Assembly (NCBI RefSeq): GCF_030406405.1
Contig: NZ_JAUEPL010000016.1
Span: forward strand, 44,834-108,833
Source of the DNA: Streptomyces ficellus
GTDB taxonomy: Bacteria > Actinomycetota > Actinomycetes > Streptomycetales > Streptomycetaceae
Reading direction: 5' to 3'
Length of the DNA stretch: 64,000 bases
Shown: positions 9,241 to 18,467 of the stretch, in pieces
How positions within the stretch are numbered: the stretch's first letter is position 1
Layout of the letters: each line of letters begins with the position of its first letter
Program-made: the position numbers and the translations under genes
The notes under the pieces: generated by a model
What the model saw: only the letters and a program-made list of their open reading frames with translations
Told to the model about the DNA's origin: nothing
Database searches by the model: none

Positions 9241-9256
9241 TGGACTGGCTAGTCCA
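9241..9256. promoter_or_regulatory. Inverted repeat upstream of the EamA transporter gene
   Basis: TGGACT-GGCT-AGTCCA is a perfect 6-bp inverted repeat located 41 bp before the transporter start, in an unusually AT-containing stretch for this genome. That is the expected place for a promoter-proximal operator (GntR- or LysR-like half sites). A 12-codon ORF from 9262 (MCLVKRVMRIAR) ends in a GTGA overlap with the transporter start. Confidence 0.4.
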
Positions 9257-9296
9257 TTGCAATGTGCTTGGTGAAGAGAGTCATGAGGATCGCCCG

Positions 9297-10226
9297 GTGA
9301 ACGACACGTCCCGTACCGCTGACGCCTCCGCCGTCACGCTGCCCGAGACCGCCGCCGCGCACCCCGAGGGCGCCGTCCGGGGGCGGGGCCGGGCGGTGGG
9401 GCCCGTGGCGCTCGTGGTGGCCGGCGGGCTGTCCGTGCAGTTCGGCGCGGCCATCGCCGTACTGCTCATGCCGCGCGCCGGGGCACTCGGTGTCGTCACG
9501 CTGCGGCTGATCCTCGCCGCCGCCGTGCTGCTGGTCGTCTGCCGCCCACGGCTGCGCGGGCACACACGCGCCGACTGGGGCACGGTGGTGGCGTTCGGCG
9601 CCGTCATGGCCGCGATGAACGTGCTGTTCTACCAGGCCGCCGACCGTATCCCGCTCGGCGCGGCGGTCACGCTGGAGGTGCTCGGGCCGCTCGCCCTGTC
9701 GGTGATCGTCTCCCGCAGGCCGATCAGCCTCGTGTGGGCCGGGCTCGCCCTGGCCGGGGTGGTGCTGCTCAGCGGGGGCGGGTTCGACCGGCTCGATCCG
9801 GTCGGCGCGGCGTTCGCGCTCTCGGCGGGCGCGATGTGGGCCGCGTACATCGTCTTCAGCGCCCGTACGGGGCGGCGCTTCCCGCAGGCCGACGGGCTGG
9901 CGCTGGCGATGGCCGTGGGCGCGGTGCTCACGCTGCCGCTGGGCGTCGCGGAGGCCGGGTCCAAGCTGCTCGTGCCGTCCACGCTCGCGCTGGGCCTCGG
10001 TGTCGCGCTGTTGTCGTCCGTCCTGCCGTACACCCTCGAACTGCTCGCCCTGCGCCGCCTGCCCGCCTCGACCTTCGCCGTGCTGATGAGTCTGGAGCCG
10101 GCGATCGCGGCGGCGGCCGGCTTCCTGGTCCTGCACCAAGCCCTTTCCGTCACCGACGCGTTGGCGATCGCGCTGGTCATCGCGGCGAGCATGGGCGCGG
10201 TGCGCGGCCGAGCGCCAGACTTGTAA
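9297..10226 (+). CDS. EamA/DMT-family transporter
   Basis: 309 aa; GTG at 9297 with TGAGGAT just upstream. It has ten predicted hydrophobic segments in two EamA repeats (about 35-165 and 170-300), the hallmark of drug/metabolite exporters such as RhtA. Residues such as PLALSVIVSRRP and LMSLEPAIAAAAGFLVLHQ match the conserved ends of the repeats. These pumps export amino acids or small metabolites by proton exchange. The start overlaps the stop of a 12-codon ORF, suggesting translational coupling. It lies left of the acyl-CoA operon with a palindrome between them, so it is probably a separate unit. Confidence 0.85.
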   Translation: MNDTSRTADASAVTLPETAAAHPEGAVRGRGRAVGPVALVVAGGLSVQFGAAIAVLLMPRAGALGVVTLRLILAAAVLLVVCRPRLRGHTRADWGTVVAFGAVMAAMNVLFYQAADRIPLGAAVTLEVLGPLALSVIVSRRPISLVWAGLALAGVVLLSGGGFDRLDPVGAAFALSAGAMWAAYIVFSARTGRRFPQADGLALAMAVGAVLTLPLGVAEAGSKLLVPSTLALGLGVALLSSVLPYTLELLALRRLPASTFAVLMSLEPAIAAAAGFLVLHQALSVTDALAIALVIAASMGAVRGRAPDL

Positions 10227-10243
10227 AGCAAGCATGCTTGCTT
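10226..10243. promoter_or_regulatory. Perfect 18-bp palindrome, likely operator of the acyl-CoA operon
   Basis: AAGCAAGCATGCTTGCTT is a perfect palindrome that begins at the stop codon of the transporter gene and lies about 85 bp before the first gene of the acyl-CoA operon. Its size and symmetry fit a TetR- or MarR-type dimer site. The TetR gene at the end of this operon is the obvious candidate to bind it. Confidence 0.6.
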
Positions 10244-10282
10244 GTTTCTCCGGGTGCTGCCATGCTCCGGGGCACGCACTGC

Positions 10283-10310
10283 CGTGCCCCGTGCCCCGTG
10301 CCCCGTGCCC
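10283..10310 (+). repeat. Four tandem copies of a 7-bp unit (CGTGCCC)
   Basis: CGTGCCC is repeated four times head to tail immediately before the ribosome-binding site (GGAGGG) of the TIGR03084-like gene. It is a slip-prone leader sequence that could vary in copy number between strains. Confidence 0.7.
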
Positions 10311-10328
10311 CGGAGGGAGCGACGCACC

Positions 10329-11243
10329 GTGTCCCGTGCCCTGTTGGACGATCTGCGTGACGAGAGCGAGGAGCTGGACCGGCTCGTCGCGGACCTGAAA
10401 CCGGAAGGCTGGGCCACGCCCACCCCCGCGCCCCGCTGGACGGTCGCCCATCAGATCGCGCACCTGGCATGGACGGACGCCGCCGCGCTGCTCGCCGTCA
10501 CGGACGCGGAGGGCTTCGCGGCGCAGGCCCAGAAGGCGCGCGCCGCGCCCGAGGCCTTCGTCGACGAGGGCGCCGACGCGGGCGCAGCGCAACCGCCCGC
10601 CCAGCTCCTCGCCCGCTGGCGCGAGGGCCGCGACCGCCTCCAGGACGCCCTTCGCAAAGCCCCCGCCGATGCCCGTTTCCCCTGGTACGGGCCGCCCATG
10701 AGCGCCGCGTCCATGGCGACCGCCCGCCTGATGGAGACCTGGGCGCACGGCCAGGACGTCGCTGACGCCCTCGGCGCCGTACGCCGGCCGACCGCCCGCC
10801 TCCGGCACGTCGCCTGGATCGGCGTACGGGCGCGGGATTACGCCTACGCGGTGCGGGGCATCCCGGCGCCCGAGGAGCCCTTCCGTGTGGAGCTGACCGC
10901 GCCGGACGGTCCGGACGGTACGGACCGTCCGGAAGGTCCGGAAGGTTCGGACCGTCCGGAAGGTCCGGAAGGTTCGGACCGTCCGGAAGGTCCGGAAGGT
11001 CCGGAAGGTACGGGCGGTTCGGGCGGTTCGAACGGTTCGACGACATGGGCGTACGGGCCCGAAGACGCCGCCCAGAAGGTCACCGGCCCCGCCCTGGACT
11101 TCTGCCTGCTGGTCACCCAGCGGGCCCACCGCGACGACCTGGCGGTACGGGCCGAGGGCGCCGAGGCCGACCGGTGGCTGGACATCGCCCAGGCCTTCGC
11201 GGGCCCGGCCGGAGCGGGCCGGGCGCCGAAGGGGGCCGCGTGA
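10329..11243 (+). CDS. TIGR03084-like DinB/maleylpyruvate-isomerase-fold metal-binding protein
   Basis: 304 aa; GTG at 10329 after GGAGGG. The N-terminal helical bundle (about 1-165) has the [20 protein letters not shown] motif with a metal-binding His and a second site [14 protein letters not shown], as in mycothiol-dependent maleylpyruvate isomerases and TIGR03084 proteins. A C-terminal SCP2-like part ends in [14 protein letters not shown]. The reaction is unknown; relatives often lie in acyl-CoA operons. An acidic Asp/Arg/Pro/Glu/Gly repeat loop (27-bp DNA units, 10923-11003) is inserted in the C-terminal half. The stop overlaps the next start by GTGA, so the two are translationally coupled. 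Confidence 0.75.
   Translation: MSRALLDDLRDESEELDRLVADLKPEGWATPTPAPRWTVAHQIAHLAWTDAAALLAVTDAEGFAAQAQKARAAPEAFVDEGADAGAAQPPAQLLARWREGRDRLQDALRKAPADARFPWYGPPMSAASMATARLMETWAHGQDVADALGAVRRPTARLRHVAWIGVRARDYAYAVRGIPAPEEPFRVELTAPDGPDGTDRPEGPEGSDRPEGPEGSDRPEGPEGPEGTGGSGGSNGSTTWAYGPEDAAQKVTGPALDFCLLVTQRAHRDDLAVRAEGAEADRWLDIAQAFAGPAGAGRAPKGAA
10923..11003 (+). repeat. Three 27-bp tandem repeats inside the TIGR03084-like gene
   Basis: The unit GACCGTCCGGAAGGTCCGGA plus AGGTTCG occurs three times (the last with one change) and encodes DRPEGPEGS each time. Flanking sequence holds further partial units. Because 27 is a multiple of 3, copy-number change would alter loop length without breaking the frame. 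Confidence 0.85.
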
Positions 11244-12910
11244 AGCGGCCGCTGCGGATCGGGAACGCGTCCGGCTTCTACGGCGACCGCTTCGACGCCG
11301 TACGCGAGATGCTCACCGGTGGCGAACTGGACGTCCTGACCGGGGACTACCTCGCCGAGCTCACCATGCTCATCCTCGGCCGCGACCGGCTCAAGGACCC
11401 GGGGCTCGGCTACGCCAAGACGTTCCTGCGGCAGATGGAGGAGGGCCTCGGGCTCGCCCACGAGCGGGGCGTGCGGATCGTCGCCAACGCGGGCGGCCTC
11501 AACCCGGCCGGGCTTGCCGAGGCGCTCGGCGCCCTGGCCCGCCGGCTGGGGGTTCCGGCGCGCGTCGGGCATGTGGAGGGCGACCGGCTGCCGGTGCCGG
11601 ACGGGGCGCTGACGGCCAATGCGTACCTGGGCGGCGGCGGCATCACGGCCTGCCTGCGGGGCGGCGCCGACGTCGTGGTGACCGGACGGGTCACGGACGC
11701 GGCGCTGGTGAGCGGGCCGGCGGCGTGGTGGCACGGGTGGGGGCCCGAGGAGTACGACCGGCTCGGGGGCGCGGTGGTCGCCGGGCACGTCCTGGAGTGC
11801 GGGACGCAGGCGACGGGCGGCAACTACGCCTTCTTCACCGGCCATGACGTACGCAGGCCCGGCTTCCCGGTCGCCGAGCTGCACGAGGACGGGTCGTGCG
11901 TCATCACCAAGCAGGACGGTACGGGCGGGGTCGTGGACATCGGGACGGTCACCGCGCAACTGCTGTACGAGACGGCGGGCGCGCGGTACGCGGGACCCGA
12001 CGTGACGGCGCGCCTCGACACCGTACGCCTCGACCGGGACGGCCCGGACCGGGTGCGGATCTCCGGCGTACGCGGCGAGGCGCCGCCCCCGACGCTGAAG
12101 GCCGGGCTGACCCGGCTCGGCGGCTGGCGCAACGAGGTCGTGTTCGTGCTGACGGGACTCGACATCGAGGCCAAGGCGCGGCTGGTGCGCGAGCAGTTGG
12201 CGGGCGCCGTCGCGAAGAGCGCCGACGTGCGGTGGGAGCTGGCCCGCACCGACCGCGCGGACGCCGGCACCGAGGAGACGGCGAGCGCCCTGCTGCGGCT
12301 GGTGGTGCGGGACGGCGACCCCGAGGTGGTGGGGCGGGCGGTGAGCGGCGCGGCGGTCGAGCTGGCGCTGGGCAGCTACCCCGGTTTCCATGTCACGGCG
12401 CCACCGGGGAAGGGCGAGCCGTACGGGGTCTTGGAGACGGCGTACGTGGAGGCGGATGCGGTGGCGCACACCGCCGTACTGCCGGCGGGGGAGCGGGTGG
12501 CGGTGCCTCCTGCCGTACGGACGCGGGCGCTGGAAGCCGTACCGGAGCCGGAACTTCCCGAACGCCTGCCGCCCGGGCCGGTGCGCCGGGCCCCGCTCGG
12601 TCTGGTCGCGGGGGCGAGGAGCGGCGACAAGGGCGGCGACGCCAACGTCGGCGTGTGGGCGCGCACGAATGACGCCTGGCGCTGGCTCGCCCATGAGCTG
12701 ACCGTCGGCCGCGTGCGCGAACTGCTGCCGGAGACACGGGACTTGGAGGTCGTACGCCACGTGCTGCCGAACCTGCGCGCGCTGAACTTCGTGGTGACCG
12801 GCCTGCTGGGCGAGGGCGTCGCGTCCCGGGCCCGTTTCGACCCGCAGGCCAAGGCGGTCGGCGAATGGCTCCGCTCCCGCCACCTCGACATCCCGGAGGC
12901 CCTGCTGTGA
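11240..12910 (+). CDS. AtuA-like (DUF1446) acyclic terpene utilization family protein
   Basis: 556 aa; GTG at 11240 inside a GTGA overlap with the previous stop. The long N-terminal domain (about 1-350) has the AtuA/DUF1446 signature: [29 protein letters not shown], and [12 protein letters not shown] shorter C-terminal domain carries [21 protein letters not shown]. The family occurs next to acyl-CoA carboxylases in citronellol/geraniol and branched-chain acid degradation; its own reaction is not settled. Here it sits directly before the carboxyltransferase gene (4-bp overlap), consistent with a role in handling the carboxylated acyl-CoA. Confidence 0.85.
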   Translation: MKRPLRIGNASGFYGDRFDAVREMLTGGELDVLTGDYLAELTMLILGRDRLKDPGLGYAKTFLRQMEEGLGLAHERGVRIVANAGGLNPAGLAEALGALARRLGVPARVGHVEGDRLPVPDGALTANAYLGGGGITACLRGGADVVVTGRVTDAALVSGPAAWWHGWGPEEYDRLGGAVVAGHVLECGTQATGGNYAFFTGHDVRRPGFPVAELHEDGSCVITKQDGTGGVVDIGTVTAQLLYETAGARYAGPDVTARLDTVRLDRDGPDRVRISGVRGEAPPPTLKAGLTRLGGWRNEVVFVLTGLDIEAKARLVREQLAGAVAKSADVRWELARTDRADAGTEETASALLRLVVRDGDPEVVGRAVSGAAVELALGSYPGFHVTAPPGKGEPYGVLETAYVEADAVAHTAVLPAGERVAVPPAVRTRALEAVPEPELPERLPPGPVRRAPLGLVAGARSGDKGGDANVGVWARTNDAWRWLAHELTVGRVRELLPETRDLEVVRHVLPNLRALNFVVTGLLGEGVASRARFDPQAKAVGEWLRSRHLDIPEALL

Positions 12911-14505
12911 CCGTGCTGCGCACCGCCCTGGACACCGCCGACCCCGACTACGCGGCCCACCGCGCCACCATGCTCGCCAGGCTCGCCGAACTCGACGCCG
13001 AGCACGCCAAGGCCCTCGCGGGCGGCGGTGAGAAGTACGTCGACCGGCACCGCAAGCGGGGCAAACTCCTGGCCCGCGAACGCGTGGAGTTGCTCCTCGA
13101 CCCCGACGCGCCGTTCCTGGAACTGTCCCCGCTCGCCGCCTGGGGCAGCGACTACCCGGTCGGTGCCTCGATCGTCACCGGCATCGGCGTGGTGGAGGGC
13201 GTCGAGTGCCTGATCACCGCCAACGACCCGACCGTACGCGGCGGAGCCTCCAACCCCTGGACGCTGAAGAAGGTCCTGCGCGCCAACGAGATCGCGTACG
13301 CCAACCGGCTGCCCTGTATCTCGCTCGTGGAGTCCGGCGGCGCCGACCTGCCCTCCCAGAAGGAGATCTTCATCCCCGGCGGGGCGCTGTTCCGTGACAT
13401 CACCCGCCTGTCGGCGGCCGGTATCCCGACCGTCGCGGTCGTCTTCGGCAACTCGACGGCGGGCGGTGCGTATGTGCCCGGCATGTCCGACCACACCGTG
13501 ATGATCAAGGAGCGGTCGAAGGTCTTCCTCGGCGGCCCGCCGCTGGTGAGGATGGCCACGGGGGAGGAGAGCGACGACGAGTCGCTCGGCGGCGCCGAGA
13601 TGCACGCGCGCGTGTCCGGCCTCGCCGACCACTACGCGGTGGACGAGCCCGACGCCATCCGCCAGGCCCGCCGGATCGTCGCCCGCCTCCACCACCGCAA
13701 GGCGCACCCCGATCCGGGCCCGGCCGAGCCCCCGGCGTACGACCCGGAAGAGCTGCTCGGCATCGTGCCCGGGGATGTGAAGACGCCTTTCGATCCGCGC
13801 GAGGTGATCGCCCGGATCGTCGACGCCTCGGACTTCGACGAGTTCAAGCCGCTGTACGGGCCCTCGCTCACGACCGGATGGGCGAGCCTGCACGGCTATC
13901 CGGTCGGTGTGCTGGCCAACGCCCGGGGCGTGCTGTTCTCCGCCGAGTCGCAGAAGGCCGCGCAGTTCATCCAGCTGGCCAATCAGCGCGACATACCGCT
14001 GCTGTTCCTGCACAACACCACCGGCTACATGGTCGGCAGGCAGTACGAACAGGGAGGCATCATCAAGCACGGCGCGATGATGATCAACGCGGTGGCCAAT
14101 TCCCGTGTCCCGCATCTGTCCGTGCTGATGGGGGCTTCGTACGGGGCCGGGCACTACGGCATGTGCGGGCGCGCCTACGACCCCCGTTTCCTGTTCGCCT
14201 GGCCCAGCGCCAAGTCCGCCGTCATGGGCCCGCAGCAGCTCGCCGGCGTCCTGTCGATCGTCGCCCGCGCGTCGGCGGCGGCGAAGGGACAGCCGTACGA
14301 CGAGGAGGGCGACGCCGCGCTGCGCGCGATGGTGGAGCGGCAGATCGAGGCCGAGTCCCTGCCGGTGTTCCTCTCGGGGCGGCTGTACGACGACGGGGTC
14401 ATCGACCCGCGCGACACCCGTACCGTCCTCGGCCTGTGCCTGTCGGCAATCCACACCGCCCCGGTCGAAGGCGCGCGCGGCGGCTTCGGCGTCTTCCGGA
14501 TGTGA
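12907..14505 (+). CDS. Acyl-CoA carboxylase, carboxyltransferase (beta) subunit
   Basis: 532 aa; GTG at 12907 overlapping the previous stop. The two crotonase-like halves of a carboxyltransferase are clear: the N-half with RGGASNPWTLKK and ESGGADLPSQ, the C-half with NTTGYMVGRQYEQGGIIKHG and GASYGAGHYGMCGRAYDPRF. It transfers carboxyl from biotin to an acyl-CoA. The sequence type is that of methylcrotonyl-CoA/geranyl-CoA carboxylase beta subunits rather than propionyl-CoA carboxylase. With the biotin carboxylase gene next to it (7 bp apart), the pair forms one carboxylase complex in a leucine/isovalerate- or terpene-type degradation pathway. Confidence 0.92.
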   Translation: MTVLRTALDTADPDYAAHRATMLARLAELDAEHAKALAGGGEKYVDRHRKRGKLLARERVELLLDPDAPFLELSPLAAWGSDYPVGASIVTGIGVVEGVECLITANDPTVRGGASNPWTLKKVLRANEIAYANRLPCISLVESGGADLPSQKEIFIPGGALFRDITRLSAAGIPTVAVVFGNSTAGGAYVPGMSDHTVMIKERSKVFLGGPPLVRMATGEESDDESLGGAEMHARVSGLADHYAVDEPDAIRQARRIVARLHHRKAHPDPGPAEPPAYDPEELLGIVPGDVKTPFDPREVIARIVDASDFDEFKPLYGPSLTTGWASLHGYPVGVLANARGVLFSAESQKAAQFIQLANQRDIPLLFLHNTTGYMVGRQYEQGGIIKHGAMMINAVANSRVPHLSVLMGASYGAGHYGMCGRAYDPRFLFAWPSAKSAVMGPQQLAGVLSIVARASAAAKGQPYDEEGDAALRAMVERQIEAESLPVFLSGRLYDDGVIDPRDTRTVLGLCLSAIHTAPVEGARGGFGVFRM

Positions 14506-14512
14506 GGCCCTG

Positions 14513-16573
14513 ATGATCACTTCTGTTCTTGTCGCCAACCGCGCGGAGATCGCCTGCCGCGTCTTTGGCACCTGCCGGTCGCTGGGCCTCGACACGGTCG
14601 CCGTGTACTCCGACGCTGACGCTTCGGCGCTCCATGTGCGGGAGGCGGACGCGGCGGTACGGCTGCCGGGCGCGGCGCCCCGCGACACCTACCTGCGCGG
14701 CGATCTGATCGTGCGGGCCGCGCTGGCGGCGGGCGCGGACGCGGTGCACCCGGGGTACGGGTTCCTGTCCGAGAACGCCGGCTTCGCGCGTTCCGTGATC
14801 GACGCGGGGCTGCTCTGGATCGGCCCGCCGCCGGAGGCCATCGAGGCGATGGCGTCCAAGACGCGGGCGAAGGAGCTGATGGCGGCGGCGGGGGTCCCGC
14901 TGCTGTCCCCGGTGGACCCTGCTTCGGCCACCGCCGCCGACCTCCCGCTCCTGCTCAAGGCGGCGGCGGGCGGGGGCGGCCGGGGCATGCGGGTCGTGCG
15001 GGACCTGGCCGCGCTGCCGGGCGAGCTGGCGGCGGCGTCCGCCGAGGCGCGGTCGGCGTTCGGCGACGGTGAGGTGTTCGCGGAGCCGTACATCGAGCGC
15101 GGCCGCCACGTCGAGGTCCAGGTCCTCGCCGACGCGCACGGCACTGTGTGGGCGCTCGGCACCCGCGACTGCTCGCTCCAGCGGCGGCACCAGAAGGTCA
15201 TCGAGGAGGCCCCGGCGCCGGGCCTGGGCCCGGAGCTGCGCGAGACGCTGCACGCATCGGCGGTGGCGTGCGCGCGGGCGGTGGGATACGTGGGCGCGGG
15301 CACGGTGGAGTTCCTGGTCGCCGGCGGCCGGGCGTACTTCCTGGAGATGAACACCCGGCTCCAGGTGGAACACCCGGTCACGGAGGCGGTGTTCGGCCTG
15401 GACCTGGTCGCGTGGCAGCTCCGCGTGGCGGAGGGCGCGCCCCTGCCGCCCGAGCCCCCCGAGGCGCGCGGCCACGCCGTGGAGGCCCGCCTCTACGCGG
15501 AGGACCCCTCCCGCGGCTGGGCCCCGCAGACGGGCGTGCTGCACGCGCTGGACCTCCCCGCCCGCCCGCCCTTGTCCGGGGGGGACCGGGCCCCCCACGC
15601 CCCCTCCCGCCCGGCGCTCCGCGCGGGCGGCACGGGCTTGGGACCGGTGCCCGGCGCGGGCGGCACAGGCTTGGGACCGGCGCCCGGCGCGGGCGGTGAC
15701 AGCGGCGGCTCGTACGCCGGAGGCGGGTACCTGCGCGTCGACGCCGGATACGCCGCCGGGGACACGGTCGGTGTGCACTACGACGCCATGCTCGCCAAGG
15801 TGATCGCCTGGGCGCCCAGCCGGGGGGAGGCGGTGCGGAGGCTGGCGCATGCCCTCGCGCGGGGCACGGTGCACGGGCCCGTGACCAATCGGGAACTGCT
15901 CGTGCGGTCGCTGCGGCACCCGGACTTCGTGGCGGGGCGGCTCGACACCGGGTTCTACGAACGCCACCTCCCGGCGCTGACGGAGCCCGCGCCCGGGGAG
16001 GGCTGCGCCGCCGTGGCCGCCGCGCTGGCCGCCGCCGCGCGCCGGGCGGGCCGGTTCGGCGGATTCCGGAACGTGCCGTCGCAGCCGCAGGCCGCCCGCT
16101 ACGGCGACCACGAGGTGCGCTACCGGCCCACCCGCGACGGCGGGTACGCCGTCGAATCCCACCCCCACGCGCGCGTGGTGGACGTTTCGCCCGACCGGGT
16201 CCGCCTCGACGTGGACGGGGTGGTGCGCCGTTACGACGTGGCCGAGTACGGCGACGGGACGGTGCACGTGAACGCGTACCGGCTCACCGCCCGGCCGCGA
16301 TTCACCGATCCCGCCGAGCTCACCGCGCCCGGCTCGCTGCTCGCGCCCATGCCCGGCACCGTCGTCCGGGTCGCCGATGTCGAGCCCGGCGCCCGCGTCG
16401 AGGCCGGGCAGCCGCTCGTCTGGCTGGAGGCCATGAAGATGGAGCACCGTATCGCCGCTCCCGCCTCCGGCACGCTCACCGCGCTCCACGCCGCCCCGGG
16501 CCACCAGGTCGAGGTCGGTGCCCTGCTCGCCGTCGTACGGGAAGTCCAGGAGGATGAGCATGATCGAGAGTGA
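14513..16573 (+). CDS. Acyl-CoA carboxylase, biotin carboxylase/biotin carrier (alpha) subunit
   Basis: 686 aa; ATG at 14513 after GTGAGG. It uses ATP and bicarbonate to carboxylate biotin. Order: biotin carboxylase pre-ATP-grasp fold (VLVANRAEIACRVF), ATP-grasp (LLKAAAGGGGRGMRVV, EMNTRLQVEHPVTEAV), C-terminal biotin-carboxylase domain, and a BCCP domain with the biotinylated Lys in LEAMKMEHR near residue 645. A Gly/Pro/Arg-rich stretch with a repeated GTGLGP-PGAGG unit (about residues 350-400) interrupts the usual biotin-carboxylase C-terminal domain and is unlike other members. It could be a tolerated loop expansion. The stop overlaps the acyl-CoA dehydrogenase start. Confidence 0.92.
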   Translation: MITSVLVANRAEIACRVFGTCRSLGLDTVAVYSDADASALHVREADAAVRLPGAAPRDTYLRGDLIVRAALAAGADAVHPGYGFLSENAGFARSVIDAGLLWIGPPPEAIEAMASKTRAKELMAAAGVPLLSPVDPASATAADLPLLLKAAAGGGGRGMRVVRDLAALPGELAAASAEARSAFGDGEVFAEPYIERGRHVEVQVLADAHGTVWALGTRDCSLQRRHQKVIEEAPAPGLGPELRETLHASAVACARAVGYVGAGTVEFLVAGGRAYFLEMNTRLQVEHPVTEAVFGLDLVAWQLRVAEGAPLPPEPPEARGHAVEARLYAEDPSRGWAPQTGVLHALDLPARPPLSGGDRAPHAPSRPALRAGGTGLGPVPGAGGTGLGPAPGAGGDSGGSYAGGGYLRVDAGYAAGDTVGVHYDAMLAKVIAWAPSRGEAVRRLAHALARGTVHGPVTNRELLVRSLRHPDFVAGRLDTGFYERHLPALTEPAPGEGCAAVAAALAAAARRAGRFGGFRNVPSQPQAARYGDHEVRYRPTRDGGYAVESHPHARVVDVSPDRVRLDVDGVVRRYDVAEYGDGTVHVNAYRLTARPRFTDPAELTAPGSLLAPMPGTVVRVADVEPGARVEAGQPLVWLEAMKMEHRIAAPASGTLTALHAAPGHQVEVGALLAVVREVQEDEHDRE

Positions 16574-17711
16574 CGAGCACACCGCCCTGCGCGCCGCCGT
16601 CGCCGCCCTCGGGCAGCGCCACGGCCGCGACAACGGCCGTGACCGCGACGACGGCCGCGAGGCCTACGACGCGCTCTGGGCCGAGGCGGGCAAGCTCGGC
16701 TACCTCGGGGTCAACCTCCCCGAGGAGTACGGCGGCGGGGGCGGCGGCATGGCCGAGCTGTCCATCGTCCTCGAAGAGCTCGGCGCGGCCGGCTGCCCGC
16801 TGCTGATGATGGTCGTCTCGCCCGCGATCTGCGGCACCGTCATCGCCCGCTTCGGCACCGACGAGCAGAAAACGCGCTGGCTGCCGGGCCTGGCCGGCGC
16901 CACCCTGACCATGGCGTTCGGCATCACCGAGCCCGACGCGGGCTCCAACTCCCACCGGATCACCACGACCGCCCGCAGGACCACGGACGGCTGGGTGCTC
17001 AACGGGCGCAAGGTGTTCATCTCCGGCGTCGACATCGCCGACGCGACGCTCATCGTCGGGCGTACCGAGGACGCCAGGACCGGCCGCCTCAAGCCGTGCC
17101 TCTTCGTCGTCCCACGCGACGCGCCCGGCTTCCGGCGCCGCCGGATCGACATGGAACTGCACGCCCACGAGAAGCAGTTCGAGCTGACGCTCGACGACGT
17201 ACACCTCCCGGCCGACGCGCTCGTCGGCGACGAGGACGCGGGCCTGCTCCAGCTGTTCGCCGGGCTCAACCCCGAGCGGGTCATGACCGCCGCGTTCGCC
17301 CTCGGCATGGGCCGGTACGCGCTCGCGCGAGCCGTCTCGTACGCCAAGGAGCGCCAGGTGTGGAAGGCCCCGATCGGCGCCCACCAGGCCATCGCGCACC
17401 CCCTCGCCCAGGCGCACATCGAGCTGGAGCTGGCGGGCCTGATGACGCGCAAGGCCGCCCACCTCTGCGACGCGGGGGACGACATCCGCGCGGGCGAGGC
17501 CGCCAACATGGCCAAGTACGCTGCCGCCGAGGCGTGCGTGAAGGCCGTCGACCAGTCCGTCCACACCCTCGGCGGCAACGGCCTCACCCGTGAGTTCGGG
17601 CTCGCCTCGCTCATCACCGCGTCGCGGGTGGCACGCATCGCTCCGGTGAGCCGGGAAATGATTCTGAACTACGTGTCCCACCAGTCCCTGGGACTGCCCA
17701 AGTCCTACTGA
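16560..17711 (+). CDS. Acyl-CoA dehydrogenase
   Basis: 383 aa FAD enzyme that introduces a 2,3-double bond into an acyl-CoA. ATG at 16560 is preferred over 16554 because AGGAGG at 16547-16552 is then 7 nt away. The gene starts 14 bp inside the previous one. Domain order is normal: N-terminal helices with NLPEEYGGGGGGMAELS, the mid beta domain with AFGITEPDAGSNS, and the C-terminal helices with RQVWKAPIGAHQAIAHPLAQ and HTLGGNGLTREFGL. Its position between the carboxylase and the enoyl-CoA hydratase fits one catabolic pathway, as in leucine, isovalerate or citronellol breakdown. Confidence 0.9.
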   Translation: MIESDEHTALRAAVAALGQRHGRDNGRDRDDGREAYDALWAEAGKLGYLGVNLPEEYGGGGGGMAELSIVLEELGAAGCPLLMMVVSPAICGTVIARFGTDEQKTRWLPGLAGATLTMAFGITEPDAGSNSHRITTTARRTTDGWVLNGRKVFISGVDIADATLIVGRTEDARTGRLKPCLFVVPRDAPGFRRRRIDMELHAHEKQFELTLDDVHLPADALVGDEDAGLLQLFAGLNPERVMTAAFALGMGRYALARAVSYAKERQVWKAPIGAHQAIAHPLAQAHIELELAGLMTRKAAHLCDAGDDIRAGEAANMAKYAAAEACVKAVDQSVHTLGGNGLTREFGLASLITASRVARIAPVSREMILNYVSHQSLGLPKSY

Positions 17712-17732
17712 CGCTTAGCGAGAGGGCGCACG

Positions 17733-18467
17733 ATGAGTCTGCTCAGCACCGCGCACGAGCGTGGCATCACGACCCTGACCCTGGACTGCCCGGACAACCG
17801 CAACGCCCTGTCGTCGCGGCTGGTCGGCGAACTGGCCCGGGCGCTGGAGGACTGCGGCAAGGACCCCGGGGTGCGGGCGGTGGTCCTCACGCACACCGGG
17901 TCCACGTTCAGCGCGGGCGCGGACGTGAAGGCGCCGCCCAGCCCGTACACCTTCGTGGCGCTGCTGCGCGCGATCGTGGAGCTGCCCAAACCGGTGGTGG
18001 CCCGGGTGAGCGGGCACGTACGGGCGGGGGGACTGGGGCTGGTGAGCGCGTGCGACATCGTGGCGGCGGGGGCGGAGGCGGACTTCGCGCTGACGGAGGT
18101 ACGCATCGGCGTGGCGCCCTGCGTCATCTCGCTGACGCTGCTGCCGCGCCTCGACCCGCGCGCCGCCGCCCGCTACTACCTCACCGGTGAGCGCTTCGAC
18201 GCCGCCGAAGCGGCCCGGATCGGCCTGGTGACGGTCTTCGGCGACGACGTGGACGGTGCCCTCGCCCCCGTACTGGACGGGCTGCGAAAGGCGTCACCGC
18301 AGGGGCTGGCGGAGGCCAAGCGGCTGGTCACGGCTAGGGTGCTGGAGACCTTCGAGCGCGATGCGGAGGATGTCGTACAGCGCTCGGCCTCGCTCTTCGC
18401 CTCGGCGGAGGCCCGCGAGGGGATGACGGCCTTCCTCGAACGACGGGACGCTGCATGGGTGTTGTGA
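17733..18467 (+). CDS. Enoyl-CoA hydratase/isomerase family protein
   Basis: 244 aa crotonase-fold protein; ATG at 17733. It shows NRNALSSRLVGEL at the N-terminus, the oxyanion segment FSAGADVK, and the second signature region ARVSGHVRAGGLGLVSACDIVAA with an Ala/Arg-Gly-Gly-Gly turn. It would add water across the double bond made by the dehydrogenase, or hydrate a methylglutaconyl-type intermediate. The catalytic pair of Glu residues is not clearly in the classical places, so a related crotonase activity is possible. Its stop overlaps the start of the TetR gene. Confidence 0.85.
   Translation: MSLLSTAHERGITTLTLDCPDNRNALSSRLVGELARALEDCGKDPGVRAVVLTHTGSTFSAGADVKAPPSPYTFVALLRAIVELPKPVVARVSGHVRAGGLGLVSACDIVAAGAEADFALTEVRIGVAPCVISLTLLPRLDPRAAARYYLTGERFDAAEAARIGLVTVFGDDVDGALAPVLDGLRKASPQGLAEAKRLVTARVLETFERDAEDVVQRSASLFASAEAREGMTAFLERRDAAWVL

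Noticed and set aside
10844..16633. Very long minus-strand ORFs antisense to the acyl-CoA operon (for example 10844-12883, 12376-14688, 14399-16633)
   Set aside because: The sequences are Arg/Gly/Ala-rich with no domain, and they mirror strongly supported plus-strand genes. In high-GC DNA antisense frames stay open by codon bias.
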